Shown here: one piece after another, positions 1-11,265 of the stretch
Layout: every line of letters starts with the position of its first letter
How positions within the stretch are numbered: the stretch's first letter is position 1
DNA from: Siphonodentalium dalli
Taxonomy: Eukaryota > Mollusca > Scaphopoda > Gadilida > Siphonodentaliidae
Length of the DNA: 64,000 nt
Reading direction: 5' to 3'
Assembly (NCBI GenBank): GCA_032622095.1
Contig: CP136069.1
Coordinates: forward strand, 205,330,690 to 205,394,689
Translations under genes and position numbers: made by a program
The notes under the pieces: generated by a model
The model's input: the letters and a program-made list of their open reading frames with translations, nothing else
Database searches by the model: none
Told to the model about the DNA's origin: nothing

Positions 1-190
1 TAAAATTATAGCAGTCCATTAGAATGCAGTAAATTTGCTTTATCTGCTTTTTGCAGTACTAAAATGTTTTGCTGGGCAGGCTTGTCAAATTGTTTTATGA
101 GGATGGTACTGCCCTACACCACTGTATCAAATTCATATAATGCTAGAACAAGCTTTGTTTCATCTTAAGTTTTATCTTGATTTTTTGCCT
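1..190. other. no gene seen
   Basis: AT-rich sequence with stops in all frames. Nothing is recognised. Confidence 0.4.
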
Positions 191-192
191 TT

Positions 193-300
193 AATTGTTT
201 CAAGTCTGAGTTCAGTGTGTCTGAAGGGGTCAATCTCACCAAAAAAAGTGCTGAAGGGTACACAGGTTTTGAAAATGTGCTGAAGGGTACACCGGTTTTG
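193..300 (-). repeat. inverted end of the 29-bp minisatellite element
   Basis: An A-type terminus (CAAGTCTGAGTTCAGTGTG) is followed by two 29-bp units in reverse orientation (GTGCTGAAGGGTACAC). The matching forward end is at about 850-900, so the two ends form an inverted pair around the first array. Confidence 0.6.
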
Positions 301-461
301 AAATCTCGTTCTAAATGACGTTTAGTTTTTGGCATCTGTCATGATTTCTTGAGAATAATTGTTTACATTCCAATGGACATTAAAATGAACAGAAAACAAA
401 CTTCTGGGCATCAGACTTTCAGAAACACAGTTTAAGTAGTGGTGTTACTGCCGATCACAAG

Positions 462-867
462 CCCTGTGTACCCTTCAGCACATTTTCAAATCCTGTGTAC
501 CCTTCAGCACATTTTCAAACCCTGTGTACCCTTCAGCACATTTTCAAACCCTGTGTACCCTTCAGCACATTTTCAACCCCTGTGTACCCTTCAGCACATT
601 TTCAAACCCTGTGTACCCCTCAGCACATTTTCAAACCCTGTGTACCCTTCAGCACATTTTCAACCATGTGTATCCTTCAGCACATTTTCAAACCCTGTGT
701 ACCATTCAGCACATTTTCAAACCCTGTGTACCCTTCACCACATTTTCAAACCCTGTGTACCCTTCAGCACATTTTCAAACCCTGTGTACCCTTCAGCACA
801 TTTTCAAACCCTGTTTACCATTCAGCACATTTTCAACCATGTGTACCCTTCAGCACTTTTTTTGGTG
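462..867 (+). repeat. 29-bp minisatellite, array 1 (about 14 units)
   Basis: The unit is CCCTGTGTACCCTTCAGCAC plus ATTTTCAAA, 29 bp. Because 29 is not a multiple of 3 and the unit has no stop in any + frame, all three forward frames stay open. The predicted Pro/Phe/Tyr/His-rich proteins are therefore artefacts. The array ends in a GCACTTTTTTTGG block and an A-type terminus. Confidence 0.92.
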
Positions 868-978
868 ATAGCGACCCCCTTCAGCTTCAGTGTGTCTGTC
901 ATTTGCAGACAAGCCTTGAAATAGTGTGTCTGTCATTTGCAGAATGAGGTCCCCAGAGGATGAAGTTAGTGATGCTGT

Positions 979-1519
979 GTATCCTTCAGTACATTTTCAA
1001 ACCCTGTGTACCCTTCAGCACATTTTCAAACCCTGTGTACCCTTCAGCACATTTTCAAACCATGTGTACCTGCCCTTCTGCACATTTTCAAACCCTGTGT
1101 ACCCTTCAGCATATTTCAAACCCTGTGTATCCTTCAGCACATTTTGAAACCCTGTGTACCCTTCAGCACATGTTCAAACCCTGTGTACCCTTCAGCACAT
1201 TTCAAACCCTGTGTACCCTTCAGCACATTTTCAAACCCTGTGTACCCTTCAGCACATTTTCAAACCATGTGTACCCTTCAGCACATGTTCAAACCCTGTG
1301 TTCCCTTCATCACATTTTCAAACCCTGTGTACCCTTCAGCACATTTTCAAACCCTGTGCACCCTTCAGCACATTTTGAAACCCTGTGTACCCTTCAGCAC
1401 ATTTTGAAACCCTGTGTACCCTTCACCACATTTTCAAACCCTGTGTACCCTTCACCACATTTTCAAACCCTGCGTACCCTTCACCACATTTTCAAACCCT
1501 GCGTACCCTTCAGCACTTT
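979..1519 (+). repeat. 29-bp minisatellite, array 2 (about 18 units)
   Basis: Same unit as array 1, with more base changes and small indels. It begins inside an A-type hairpin (after AATGAGGTCCCCAGAGG at about 940) and ends with the same GCACTTTTTTTGGTGA block followed by an A terminus. It is best read as a tandem expansion carried by an A-like element. Confidence 0.9.
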
Positions 1520-1569
1520 TTTTGGTGAGAGCGACCCCCTTCAGCTTCAGCGTGTCTGTCATTTGCAGA

Positions 1570-2012
1570 CAAGCCTTGAAATAGTGTCTGTCATTTGCAG
1601 AATAAGTTCCCCAGAGGATGAATTTAGTGACGATATCCCACACAACTGGCTAGCATCACCAAATTCACCCTCTGGGGACCTGATTCTGCTTAGGCCTCAA
1701 CTGCTATGGGAGATCTAGGATCAGATTGAAGATCTCCAGTTGAAGTTGGTGATGTACGCCCATTAGTCACCTTGATTATGCAATTTATCTTCTGCAAATT
1801 AGGGGATATAGAAAATTCCCAGAAGGGAAAAAGTAACTAAAAACAATATTAATTTGAGACTATAGATATTTCCTAGAAGAGAAGGCCTGAGCAGAATGAG
1901 GTCCCCAGATGGTGAAGTCGGTGATGCTAGCCCACTGTGTGGGGTAGCATAACTAAATTCACCCTCTGGGGACCTCATTCTGCAAATGACAGACACACTA
2001 AACTCAGGCTTT
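1570..2012. mobile_element. family A MITE
   Basis: Terminal inverted repeats CAAGCCT..AGTGTGTCTGTCATTTGC. Each end carries its own hairpin, AATGAGGTCCCCAGAGG paired with CCTCTGGGGACCTCATT. The centre has TTAGGGGATATAGAAA and CTTCCAGTT-like segments common to all copies. No transposase. The target duplication is unclear because the left flank is another A end. Confidence 0.85.
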
Positions 2013-2107
2013 AATTGTTTGATATTCTAGTTTGGCTACAACCTTTTTGTATCTGTCTTTTCAACTATGTACATTTTTACATCCTCATACTTATAAGTAG
2101 TCCACAG

Positions 2108-2447
2108 CAAGCCTGAGTTTAGTGTGTCTGTCATTTACAGAATGAGGTTCCCCCCAGAGGGTGAATTTAGTGACGCTATTCCGCATAGCGGGCTAGAATC
2201 ACTAAAATCACCCTCTGGGGACCTCATTCTGCTTAGGCCTCATCTTCTCTGGAAAGTTTCTTTATTATAAAATTTCTGTAGAAACTTCTTCACATAGATT
2301 CTATTTCTTTTTTAGTTTAGTTTCTCTATATCCCCAAATTGGCAGACGACACATTGCATAATCGAGGTTCCCAATGGGTTTATATCACAATATTCACCAT
2401 TTGGGAACTGCAATCTGAGACTATGTCTCCCATAGCAGATGAGGCCA
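2108..2447. mobile_element. family A MITE, right hairpin missing
   Basis: The left TIR, left hairpin and centre are of the subtype also seen at 11,462, 20,645 and 43,431 (TTTAGTTTCTCTATATCCCC). It stops at GAGGCCATG, where family B begins. Confidence 0.8.
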
Positions 2448-2449
2448 TG

Positions 2450-2960
2450 TGTTATTCATAATTTGTTGGGAACCTTTATTCAGCATTGGAGTGCATAAAT
2501 TAGGGGTCTATGGCACAATCGTGCACATTTTGATCTTAGACAGAGCCTTTAAACAATTTGATTTAAAGAGATATTATAGTCTTGTTCAGATGCGTGAAAT
2601 TGATAAGTTAGTACTCAGGCGCTATGCCAACATGTCAACTAACATCGCCGAAAATTTCAAAGAAATCAACCTGACCACTCCACAGAAAACATCGCCTGAA
2701 CTACGCTCAATTGTAAATATTTACATCTCAATTTGGGATTCAACAATCGGCGATAAACTAACACAAATGATTTCACAATCGAGAATCCTTGCATTTAATT
2801 ACTATATTAGAATGGTGGTGTGTGTTTTAAATTTGGATCAATATATTCGTAAAAAATGTTTTAAATTTGGATCAATATATTCATAAAAAATAACTAGTTT
2901 GAGCTGGTTTGAGCCAGATTATTGTCAGTTTCTATTTGATCACCAACGGGAGTATTTCAT
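2450..2960 (+). repeat. family B repeat, copy 1
   Basis: Related to 26,600-26,870 (+) and, inverted, to 28,181-28,490. Shared blocks include ATTGTAAATATTTACATCTC and AACTAACNCAAATGATTTC. It contains a 145-codon open frame, but the other copies do not keep that frame, so it is probably not coding. Its end (GATTATTNTCANTTTCTATT) is the source of the 55-bp array unit at 27,191. Confidence 0.75.
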
Positions 2961-3409
2961 GAATGAATAATTTTTTTTAAAGTAACGCCAATTTAATATA
3001 CACCAGAGTTACCACACTAAATTATAATATACGCCAGAGTCACCACACTAAATTTGGTTGAAGTCATTCAAGGGATCAGGGAGAAAAATCCGGACAGACA
3101 GATTCTACTCTTTTATATAGATATGCTTATCCCCCCCCCCCCATCCCGAAGACCATCTAGGCACTGTTGGAGGATATAACCTTTTACCCAGACGTCTTCT
3201 CGAGTGTTATTCATAAAGGTGCGTTATTGATAATATGCTGTGAATAAGAGCTCTTACGAGGATAAAGAAAACTGAGTGTTGCCAAGTGCAAAACTCTCAC
3301 AGACAACTGTGGTTCAAGTGTTGTCAATACATCAAATCTCCGTCAAATCTCCGCTCGACATGACATTCTTACGGGATCATGTTCCCATTTTCTGATCAAT
3401 GAGCTAATA

Positions 3410-3526
3410 TACAGTAATGCCCTAAATAATCGACTCCTTAACCACAGCAGAATTATGGGTAACTTTTCAAGATTTAGTCGGAAATATGGCTTGTTGCCAT
3501 TCATCGGAAAGCTCTCACTTACTGTA
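3410..3526. mobile_element. family F, left half
   Basis: Begins TA then CAGTAATGCCCTAAATAATC and runs to the palindrome centre, then ends ACTTACTGTA. One arm of the F palindrome has been lost. Confidence 0.75.
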
Positions 3527-3633
3527 GGGAGTGTTTTGTCCTGGTTGCTCCTTCTGATATCCGACTGATTATTAGACGCCCCAATAGACCAGAATGGACG
3601 CAACTATTATCAGGGGTAAAAATATTAGGCTTC

Positions 3634-4130
3634 TAAAGGTGCCATTACATGATTGAGCTTGCTTTATTAAGCGAGCTCAAGAGGCAGACTGAATCATGTA
3701 ATACCATGCCATTTCATACAGCTCAGCATTATTAATTACCCAAAGAGCAAGCTGGTGGGGGGGGGGGGAGGGAGGGGGGAAAGGGACTGAGCCCGGAAAG
3801 GGACAAGCTGTTTTTGCATACAGCAAGGAACACCCACTAATGTCAAGCAGCAGTTAAATAACATAATTCCTCTTCATATCTGATAAAACCACATGTGTAG
3901 TTCACAATATTGGAGTCCTGTCAGTAAATACAATGTTATTTATTTTGTGATACCCTGTACCCCACAGACCAGTTAATTATAATTGACAGTTTTGTGAAAG
4001 ATTTTCTGATAAAACAGTGCTTTTAAAAGTTTGCTGTGTGGTGTAATGTGAACATCCAGCATCACCCCTGTCACCGTGGTTAACATATGGAGCTTAATAA
4101 AGCAAGCTCAATGGTGTAATGGCACCTTTA
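3634..4130. mobile_element. TIR element, AAAGGTGCCATTAC ends
   Basis: The inverted termini TAAAGGTGCCATTACA and GTAATGGCACCTTTA extend imperfectly through GAGCTTGCTTTATTAA for about 45 bp. The interior has a poly(G) run near 3,757 and no open frame. The TSD cannot be fixed (TA or TAA). Probably a MITE. Confidence 0.65.
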
Positions 4131-4265
4131 ACACTCCAGCACTCTCAAAAATGACAAGTCCAAGGTTCTTTTTATGTAAACCAGCTGGTAAAATCAGTAG
4201 GGATCAATATATAATACTGGCTTACATCCAAGTCCTGCTACCTTACACTTCTATAGCAGACTTTA

Positions 4266-4606
4266 AGCACAGCAGACTAGAATCACTAAATTCATCCTCT
4301 GGGGCCTTGATTTCTATGGGAGACTTAGAAACAGATTGAAGTTTCCCAGTTAAAGTTGGTGATGTTCACCCATTAGTCATCTCCATTATGCAATTTATCT
4401 TCTGCAAATTGGGGGATATAGAAACTTCCCAGAAGGGAAAAAATAACAAAAAGCAATGTAAATTTAAGACTATAGATACTTCCCAGAAGATAAGGCCTAA
4501 GCAGAATGAGGTCCCCAGGGTGTAAATTTGGTGATGCTAGCCCTCTGTGCTGGACAACATCATTAAATTCATCCTCTGGGGACCTCATTCTGCTGTCTGA
4601 CACACT
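4266..4606. mobile_element. family A MITE, 5' truncated
   Basis: Keeps half of the left hairpin, the centre and the right hairpin. Its right terminus stops at CACACTA, exactly where a family F palindrome begins. Confidence 0.8.
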
Positions 4607-4821
4607 ACAGTAATGCTCTAAATAATCGACTCCTTAACCACAGCAGAATTATGGGTAACTTTTCAGGATTTAGTCGGAAATATGGCTTGTTGCCATTCAT
4701 CGGAAAGCTCTCGGGAGAGCTTTCCGATGAATGACAACAAGCCATATTTCCAACTAAATCCTGAAAAATTACCAATAATTCTGCTGTGGTTAAGTAGTCA
4801 ATTACTTAGGGCATTACTGTA
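4606..4821. mobile_element. family F palindromic MITE
   Basis: A near-perfect palindrome of about 212 bp, flanked by TA. Termini are CAGTAATGCTCTAAATAATC and its inverse, and the centre is GAAAGCTCTCGGGAGAGCTTTC. TA flanks and CAGT ends suggest a Tc1/mariner-mobilised MITE. It cuts the end of the preceding A copy. Confidence 0.85.
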
Positions 4822-5106
4822 TGACAATGGAAGCAGGGAAATTTCTAAAACTCCTGCACCATGGATACACCATGCTGCAGACTACTCTGTAATCAGCCTT
4901 CCCTAAAATAAAAAACCCAAAATACCTCGTTGGAATGAAGCTTCTAATTCATAAATTGACGGAGAATTGTGTGAGCAACATGTGAGAATTATATCACACC
5001 ATGAGATGACAAGCCGTCTTTCTGCCTCCAAAAATCCAACGATTTATGAGGAGAAAGAGATTTATGTTTCACTGGTTTGATACAGCCCTCAGCTGACTTG
5101 GATGGG

Positions 5107-5522
5107 CAAGCCTGCAAATAACGTGTCTGTCATTTGCAGAATGAGGTCCCCAGAGGGTGAAGTTAGTGATGCTATCCCGCACAGTGGGCTAGCATCACTA
5201 AATTCACCCTCTGGGGACCTCATTCTGCTAAGGACCTCAACTGCTATGGCAGACCTAGGATCGGATTGAAGTTCCCCAGTTGAAGTTGGTGAATTTTATC
5301 TTCTGCAAATTAGGGGATATAGAAACTTCCTAGAAGGGAAATGTAACTAAAAACAATGTTAATTTGATACTATAGATACTTCCCAGAAGATGAGGCCTAA
5401 GCAGAATGAGGTCATCAGAGAGTGAATTTAGTGATGCTAGCCCGCTGTACGGGATAGCATCACTAACTTCACCCTCTGGGGACCTCATTCTACAAATGAC
5501 AGACATGATATTTGCAGGTTTG
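5107..5522. mobile_element. family A MITE with 8-bp TSD
   Basis: CAAGCCTGCAAATA...TATTTGCAGGTTTG, flanked by perfect 8-bp direct repeats TGGATGGG at 5,099-5,106 and 5,523-5,530. Double-hairpin structure as in other copies. The 8-bp duplication suggests hAT-type mobilisation. Confidence 0.92.
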
Positions 5523-5689
5523 TGGATGGGCTGCATAAAGAGAAGAGTCTAGACTCCACAAAACAACTGATCGTGTGTTTGTTACTAAGATGGCTGATGA
5601 GTTCGCAATGTGAAACAATTTAGCCCATAGACACACTAACCCATAAATTGCTTTGGTAAAATCACTCAAAACTCATCTGTATTCATTAG

Positions 5690-5974
5690 ATCAAGTATGA
5701 CTGGATATAATCAATTAACCCATGGATATACCACATAGTCACAGACAAAACAGCAGTCAACTAACCACAGACATACTATCAATTAACTCATAGATATACC
5801 ACAGACAACTAGAGACAAACCAGCAGTGGACCTACCACAGACAAACAGGCAGTCAACCAAAAACAGACAACCATGAATTAACCCATAGACATACCACAGA
5901 CAAACCATGAATTAACCCATAGACATACCACAGACAAACCATGAATTAACTGATTTCAGTCTACAAAGGGTTAA
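5690..5974 (+). repeat. degenerate tandem repeats (about 34 bp)
   Basis: Irregular repeats built on CATAGACATACCACAGACAA. The last three units (about 5,862-5,952) are nearly identical at 34 bp. No coding potential. Confidence 0.7.
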
Positions 5975-6195
5975 TACAGTAATGCCCTAAGTAATCGACC
6001 TCTTAACCAAAGCAGAATTATGGGTAACTTTTCAGGATTTAGTCGGAAATATGGCTTGTTGCCATTCATCGGAAATCTCTCACTGAGAGCTTTCCGATGA
6101 ATGGCAACAAGCCATATTTTCGATTAAATCCTGAAAAGTTACCCATAATGCTGCTGTGCATGGTTCAGGAGTCAATTATTTAGGGCATTACTGTA
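5975..6195. mobile_element. family F palindromic MITE
   Basis: TA-flanked palindrome with centre GAAATCTCTCACTGAGAGCTTTC. The arms show a few mismatches. Confidence 0.88.
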
Positions 6196-6229
6196 CCAGT
6201 GAACAGGGGGTATGAATCATGCATATAAT

Positions 6230-7665
6230 TTAAAAGAGCATCGCTAGAGCGTGGCAAAATACACATGTGGTAATTACAACAAAGGGCCATAAAGAGTAAT
6301 CCATATACCAAACTAGCCGATGAGCCCGACGTTGTCCGGGCTATTCAAAAACCAAATTTCAAGTCGATAGCTCTACCTGTTTCCGAGATCTGGTCTGTGC
6401 ATGCGCGAAGCTGGCGTCGCACGGGCTCGGCGACCCGATAAAATTCATATCAGGGGCAAGATACATTCACATAGCAAATTTCAAGTCGATAGCTCCACCC
6501 GTTTCCGAGATCTCGTCTGCGCATGCGCTGCACAGGCGTCGCACAGGCTCGCCAATACGACAACGACGACCGCCTAGTCAAACTACACACACGTACCAAG
6601 TTTCGTCCCGATCGGTCGAGAATCGTAGATTTGTATAAATGACATACAGAGAGACATACAGACAAACAGACAGAGGTCTTCAAAATATATATGAGATTTG
6701 AAAACAAACAGGTAACTGAAGCTATCACCCGGAAACAAAAATAATCCGCACATTATAAGTCGACAAGGACAATAAACTCCAGTTAAAATAGGTGGACGGA
6801 ACCTAAATTAAAACTTGACCTGTATTTTTATATACATGTAAGAGAAATTCATATACCAAATTTGAAAACAATCAGATAACTAAAACTAAAGTTATCATCC
6901 AGAAACTAAAATAATTGGCAAATTCTAAGGCTACAAGGTCCATAACTCTGGCAAAAATTGGTGGGCGGAACCCAAATTCGAACTTGACTTGTATTTTGGC
7001 CTAGTGAACTCACATACCAAATATCATTCCATTCAGTTCAGATATCACTTATTAAAGTTATCATCCAGAAAAGAAAATTGAGTGCAAATTCCAACAAAAA
7101 GGGGTGGTAACTCTGGTGAAAATTGGCGGCGGAACCCGAATTTGAACCTGAAATATATTTTGTGCTAGTAAACCCATATACCAAATTTCATTCCATTCAG
7201 TTCAGCCTTACTAAAATTAACAGACAGACAGACGCACCAATAACATAATCAGGGGCGCCGGAAGAGGGGGGGCAGAGGGGGCAGCTGACCCCCCTGCCCT
7301 TGACCAAGGGGGCGAGCGGGGGCAGGACTTGCCCTTTTTCTGGAGACAGAAAATGCTTTTTGTGTGTTTAATCTCGTGTTTTTATAGCAAAATGTGACTT
7401 TTTGGGTCCAAATACCACCAATTTCACAAGGAATATTAATTTTTTGTCAATGTTATCACAAAACGGCCATAAAAACCGACAAATACCATTAAAATAGGGA
7501 TTTTTGCCACAATGAATTTATGGTTATTTTCCCCGAGTTTGTGGAGAAAATGCCCTTTTTTGCGGAATGTGAGGGGAATCGACCCCCCCCCCCCCTGCCC
7601 TTGGATGCTTCCGGCGCCCCTGAACATAATATGTTCATTTTTTTTCAAAATGGGCGTATAAAAAT
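6230..7665 (+). mobile_element. family H satellite-core element (I nested)
   Basis: Starts AAGAGCATCGCTAGAGCG and ends GGGCGTATAAAAAT, the same ends as the copy at 60,644-61,410. Inside are diverged monomers of about 160 bp (CATAACTCTGG..GGCGGAACC..AAAGTTATCATCC) and a short CAGACAGACAGACG microsatellite. A different block at 6,353-6,560 has two direct repeats 122 bp apart (CAAATTTCAAGTCGATAGCT). A family I MITE interrupts the 3' end at 7,250. The architecture resembles bivalve pearl elements (inference). Confidence 0.7.
7250..7622. mobile_element. family I hAT-like MITE
   Basis: Termini CAGGGGCGCCGGAAG and CTTCCGGCGCCCCTG, with perfect 8-bp TSDs AACATAAT on both sides (7,242-7,249 and 7,623-7,630). 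The CAGGGG terminus and 8-bp TSD are typical of the hAT superfamily. No transposase. Confidence 0.95.
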
Positions 7666-8015
7666 CTGATGATAAGGAGATGCCCTCAAGCATAACCATA
7701 TCAAGTCAATCACAAACTCAATAAATTGAAATTCACAAAATCCAATTAGATTTCTCACTATAAAGTCATGTCAGTCTGTGGTTATGATCAGTTTTTCAGC
7801 ACATGTTATCCTAGCTACAATCACTGAACAAGATGGAGAAAAAAAAATTGCCGACAAAATGTAAAGCATGCTAAGCGGTGTAGACGAACGTGTTAATTCA
7901 CTAATTATACTCACTAATTCTCAGGCTAATCACCATAAACTTCATTCCACCTTCTCTCTAGCTTAACTGAGGCGCTCATGTGCTGGCACCCACAGTTATT
8001 TGGCATGCTCTCTAA
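7666..8015. other. no gene seen
   Basis: AT-rich spacer, stops in all frames, no repeat recognised. Confidence 0.4.
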
Positions 8016-9632
8016 GGCCCGTTCCAAACGACGGATTTTTGTCGACTCGAATCTAATTGTATTAAATCCGTCGGTGATGCGTCTGCGGTCAATTTTGTTT
8101 CAGACGGACGCATCTTTGTCGCGTCGAATCTAATACATCGGTCGATTTATTTAAAGGTGCACTCCATGTTACCTTCACAAAATGGTCACGCGTAGATATA
8201 GAGGCCTATATATACCGGTATGTTATACATATATATATACTAAAATACAGTATAAATTATGTATAAATATATGCGCGATTGCAGCGCGAATATATGTGCA
8301 TATGTATATGAGGATGTATATAGTACATATACTCATATAGTTATATAATTTAATATAATAGGCGCTACAAATAAATGTTAGATCGTGCAACCAATTGCCA
8401 TATATGTGTATACCATGCATGTAAATACAGGTATACAAGAATTATTATAAATCAGAGACTACCACCCCTACCCTTATAATAAGGAATACCGGAATATATG
8501 AATTATTATAAATAAGAGGTTACCACCCCTATACCCTCATAATAAGTAATGCCGGTATATATGAATTAAATAAGATCAGTGGTACCACCCCTACCCCTTA
8601 TAATGAGGAATACCGGAATATATTAATTATATATTATAAATCATATGCTACCACCTATATATCCTTTATAATAAGGAATACCGGTATCTATGAATTATTA
8701 TAAATCATAGGCTACCATCCCTACCCCTCATAATAAGTAATACCGGTTTATATAAATTATTATAAATTTGAGGCTACCACCCCTACCCCTTATAATAAGG
8801 AATACCGGTATTTATAAATTATTATAAATCATAGGCTACCACTCTGCCCCTTAAAACAAGTAATACCTGAATATATCAATTATTATAAATAAGAGTTATA
8901 CTACCGCTTTACCCCTCATAATAAGTAGTATCGGTATATATGAATTATTATAAATCAGTAGTACCACCTCTGCCCCTTATAATAAGTAATATCGCTAAAT
9001 ATTAATTATTATACATCAGAGCCTACCACCCCTATTCCTTACAATAAGGAATATCGGTCTATGTGAATTATTATAAATCAGTTGCTACAACCCCTACCTA
9101 CCCCTTATACCGGTATATATGGATTATTCTAAAACATTGATACTATATCCATTATAAGATGTGAGTCAGTGACATGCCATGTTCGTTGAGGAATCAAACT
9201 ACCAAAATAATTACAATTTGCACAATGTTACCTGAGCAATGCTTATAGATATATCTTTCTTTATGACAAAGAGACTTTAAGAGAGCGTGCGACAAATGAC
9301 GTCATGTGGGTATTTCCTCAGATAAGGGGAGCCCCCTCATTATTATACCATTAACATATCATTATCATATCATTTGCATTCGTTCTTCGGCAACTTTCGG
9401 CTCTTCTCGTCACATGTATTAGATTCGAGTCGTCAAAAATCCGTCGTTTGAAACCAAGACGGATTTCAGACGCATCACCGACGAAGATTCGTCTGAATTG
9501 GATGGAGATTCGTCTGTGATGCGTCTGACACGGATCTAATTGTTTCAAACGTCGCATTTTTGACGCATTTAATACAATTGTGGGTCTGGTATTAGATTCG
9601 AGTCGACAAAAATCCGTCGTTTGGAACGGGCC
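8016..9632. mobile_element. family J, 1.6-kb TIR element
   Basis: Long terminal inverted repeats (about 45 bp) starting GGCCCGTTCCAAACGACGGA. The right side holds a second internal copy of the TIR sequence at about 9,418-9,450 and further GTCTGANNCGGAT words. Flanks are TAA (left) and TTA (right), so the TSD may be TA or a 3-bp PIF/Harbinger-type site. No transposase frame; the middle is a tandem array. Confidence 0.8.
8440..9120. repeat. 61-bp minisatellite inside family J
   Basis: About 11 diverged units of roughly 61-63 bp, each with GAATTATTATAAATCA, CTACCACCCCTACCCCTTA and AATAAGGAATACCGGTAT. No sustained frame. Confidence 0.85.
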
Positions 9633-9865
9633 TTAGTGATGTTATTGAGGGAAGATGTGTTCCTGTTGTTAACTGAAGTACTCGAGACAGGAGTGATGAG
9701 GAGTGTCTGAAATTACAAAAACCAACAAGGCTTGTTTTATAGTACGTCTTAGCAGGAATTTAACGAGATATAACGGACATTGACCAGAACGTATTATCAG
9801 AAGGAGCGAATTCTTTGGGTTTTTTCAGTTGCTTTTTCAAGGCAACACCAATATTATAGCCTGGT

Positions 9866-9950
9866 TTATGAATTTGGTGACGCTAACCACCTGTGCCAGG
9901 TAGTGTCACTAAATTCACCCTCTGGGGACCTCATTCTACAAATGTCCAGC
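9866..9950. mobile_element. family A fragment, right hairpin
   Basis: GAATTTGGTGACGCTA...CACCCTCTGGGGACCTCATT only. Confidence 0.7.
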
Positions 9951-9973
9951 ACCTGTGAGCAGCTGTGCATATC

Positions 9974-10188
9974 TACAGTAATTCCCTAAATAATCGACTC
10001 CTTAACCACAGCAGAATTATGGGTAACTTTTCAGGATTTAGTCGGAAATATGGCTTTTTGCAATTCATCGGAAAGCTCTCAGCGAGAGCTTTCCGATGAA
10101 TGGCAACAAGCCATATTTCCAACTAAATCCTGAAAAGTTACCCATAATTCTACTGTGGTTAAGGAGTCGGTTATTTAGAGCGTTTTAG
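9974..10188. mobile_element. family F palindromic MITE
   Basis: Palindrome with centre CTCTCAGCGAGAG. The left end is TA-flanked; the right terminus has decayed (GAGCGTTTTA). Confidence 0.8.
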
Positions 10189-10410
10189 ATGGAAATTTTG
10201 GGAAGAGCTTCTCAGCAAGTATACAAATTGAGTGGAAATAACTGCCATAAAAAAGTACATGATCTGAAGTAGTAAAATGGTGGAATGGCAATTTAATTGA
10301 ATTCAATACTGCTTCCAAGAATCTCAATATACATGTATTATGTTAGGTGTGTGCAACGGTGTCGGGGGGGGGGGAGATATCGTGTTACACCGGCACCAAA
10401 CCTGGTTTTC

Positions 10411-10606
10411 ATGTGGCTGTCATTTGCATAATGATAGAACCTATGTGAAAAAGAAATTTTATAATTCAAAGAAGATTAGGCCTAAGCAGAATGAGATCCC
10501 CAAAGGGTGATTTAGTAATGCTAGCCCTCTATCGGGGATAGCATTACTAAATTCACCCTCTGGGGACCTCATTCTGCAAATTACAGGCACACTAAACTCA
10601 GGCTTG
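10411..10606. mobile_element. family A MITE, internally deleted
   Basis: A short left terminus (GTGGCTGTCATTTGCA) is joined to the right third of an A element ending ACTCAGGCTTG. Confidence 0.75.
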
Positions 10607-10875
10607 GTCAGTGGTGTAAGACATCCATCTCAAACCTTGCTGATAAAGTGTAATGTTTAACCCACATGGAGCCTCCTCCAGATGGAAGCATGCACTATAC
10701 ACAGTGACTTCTGCTCCAGTCTATGTGGGGCTCTCTATGGGTTATCCACACTAAACTCATGCTTGACCTCCACCAAACTTTTGTTTTCTGTGGATAAAAA
10801 GATTCGGCAAGAAACAAACTATTATTTTTATATGCACTTATACTGGAGGGAGAGAATTCCCCCTGTTCAGTGCTA

Positions 10876-11265
10876 TTAACCCTTTACCCAACAAACCGGC
10901 CAAAACCGGCCAAATGAAGCTTCAACAGCCTAAAATATCTTTGGTCTGTCTCAATAGAACCATACAAATATGGATATCATTGGAACCGGCTCCTTGACCA
11001 CATTGTGATAGTTACAGTTATGCCCTGTGCCAATGCATTCTCTTATATATGCGCGTCGATCATAGGTCGCCTCGCATATATAAGAGAATGCATTGGCCTA
11101 AAAAAAAAAATTTAACACTTTTTTTTCTTACACTCTTTAACAATTTTATAATTTTTAATGTGTTAAGCCAATGCATTCTCTTATATATGCGAGGTGACCT
11201 ATGGTCGACTCGCATATATAAGAGAATGCATTGGCACAGGGCCCTTCTGTTGGGTAAAGGGTTAA
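10876..11265 (+). mobile_element. family C TTAA-flanked double-hairpin MITE
   Basis: TTAA then CCCTTTACCCAACA...TGTTGGGTAAAGGG then TTAA. Two 69-bp palindromes (11,029-11,097 and 11,167-11,235) start GCCAATGCATTCTCTTATAT, and the second is the inverse of the first. TTAA flanks and CCC termini match piggyBac-type insertion. The frames seen here are palindrome shadows. Confidence 0.9.

Noticed and set aside
439-1718. Overlapping open frames of 114-252 codons rich in Pro, Phe, Tyr and His
   Set aside because: They are the three forward readings of the stop-free 29-bp minisatellite. All frames are equally open, so there is no coding signal.
2449-2886. 145-codon frame in family B
   Set aside because: The frame is not kept in the other B copies, and the sequence is a dispersed repeat.
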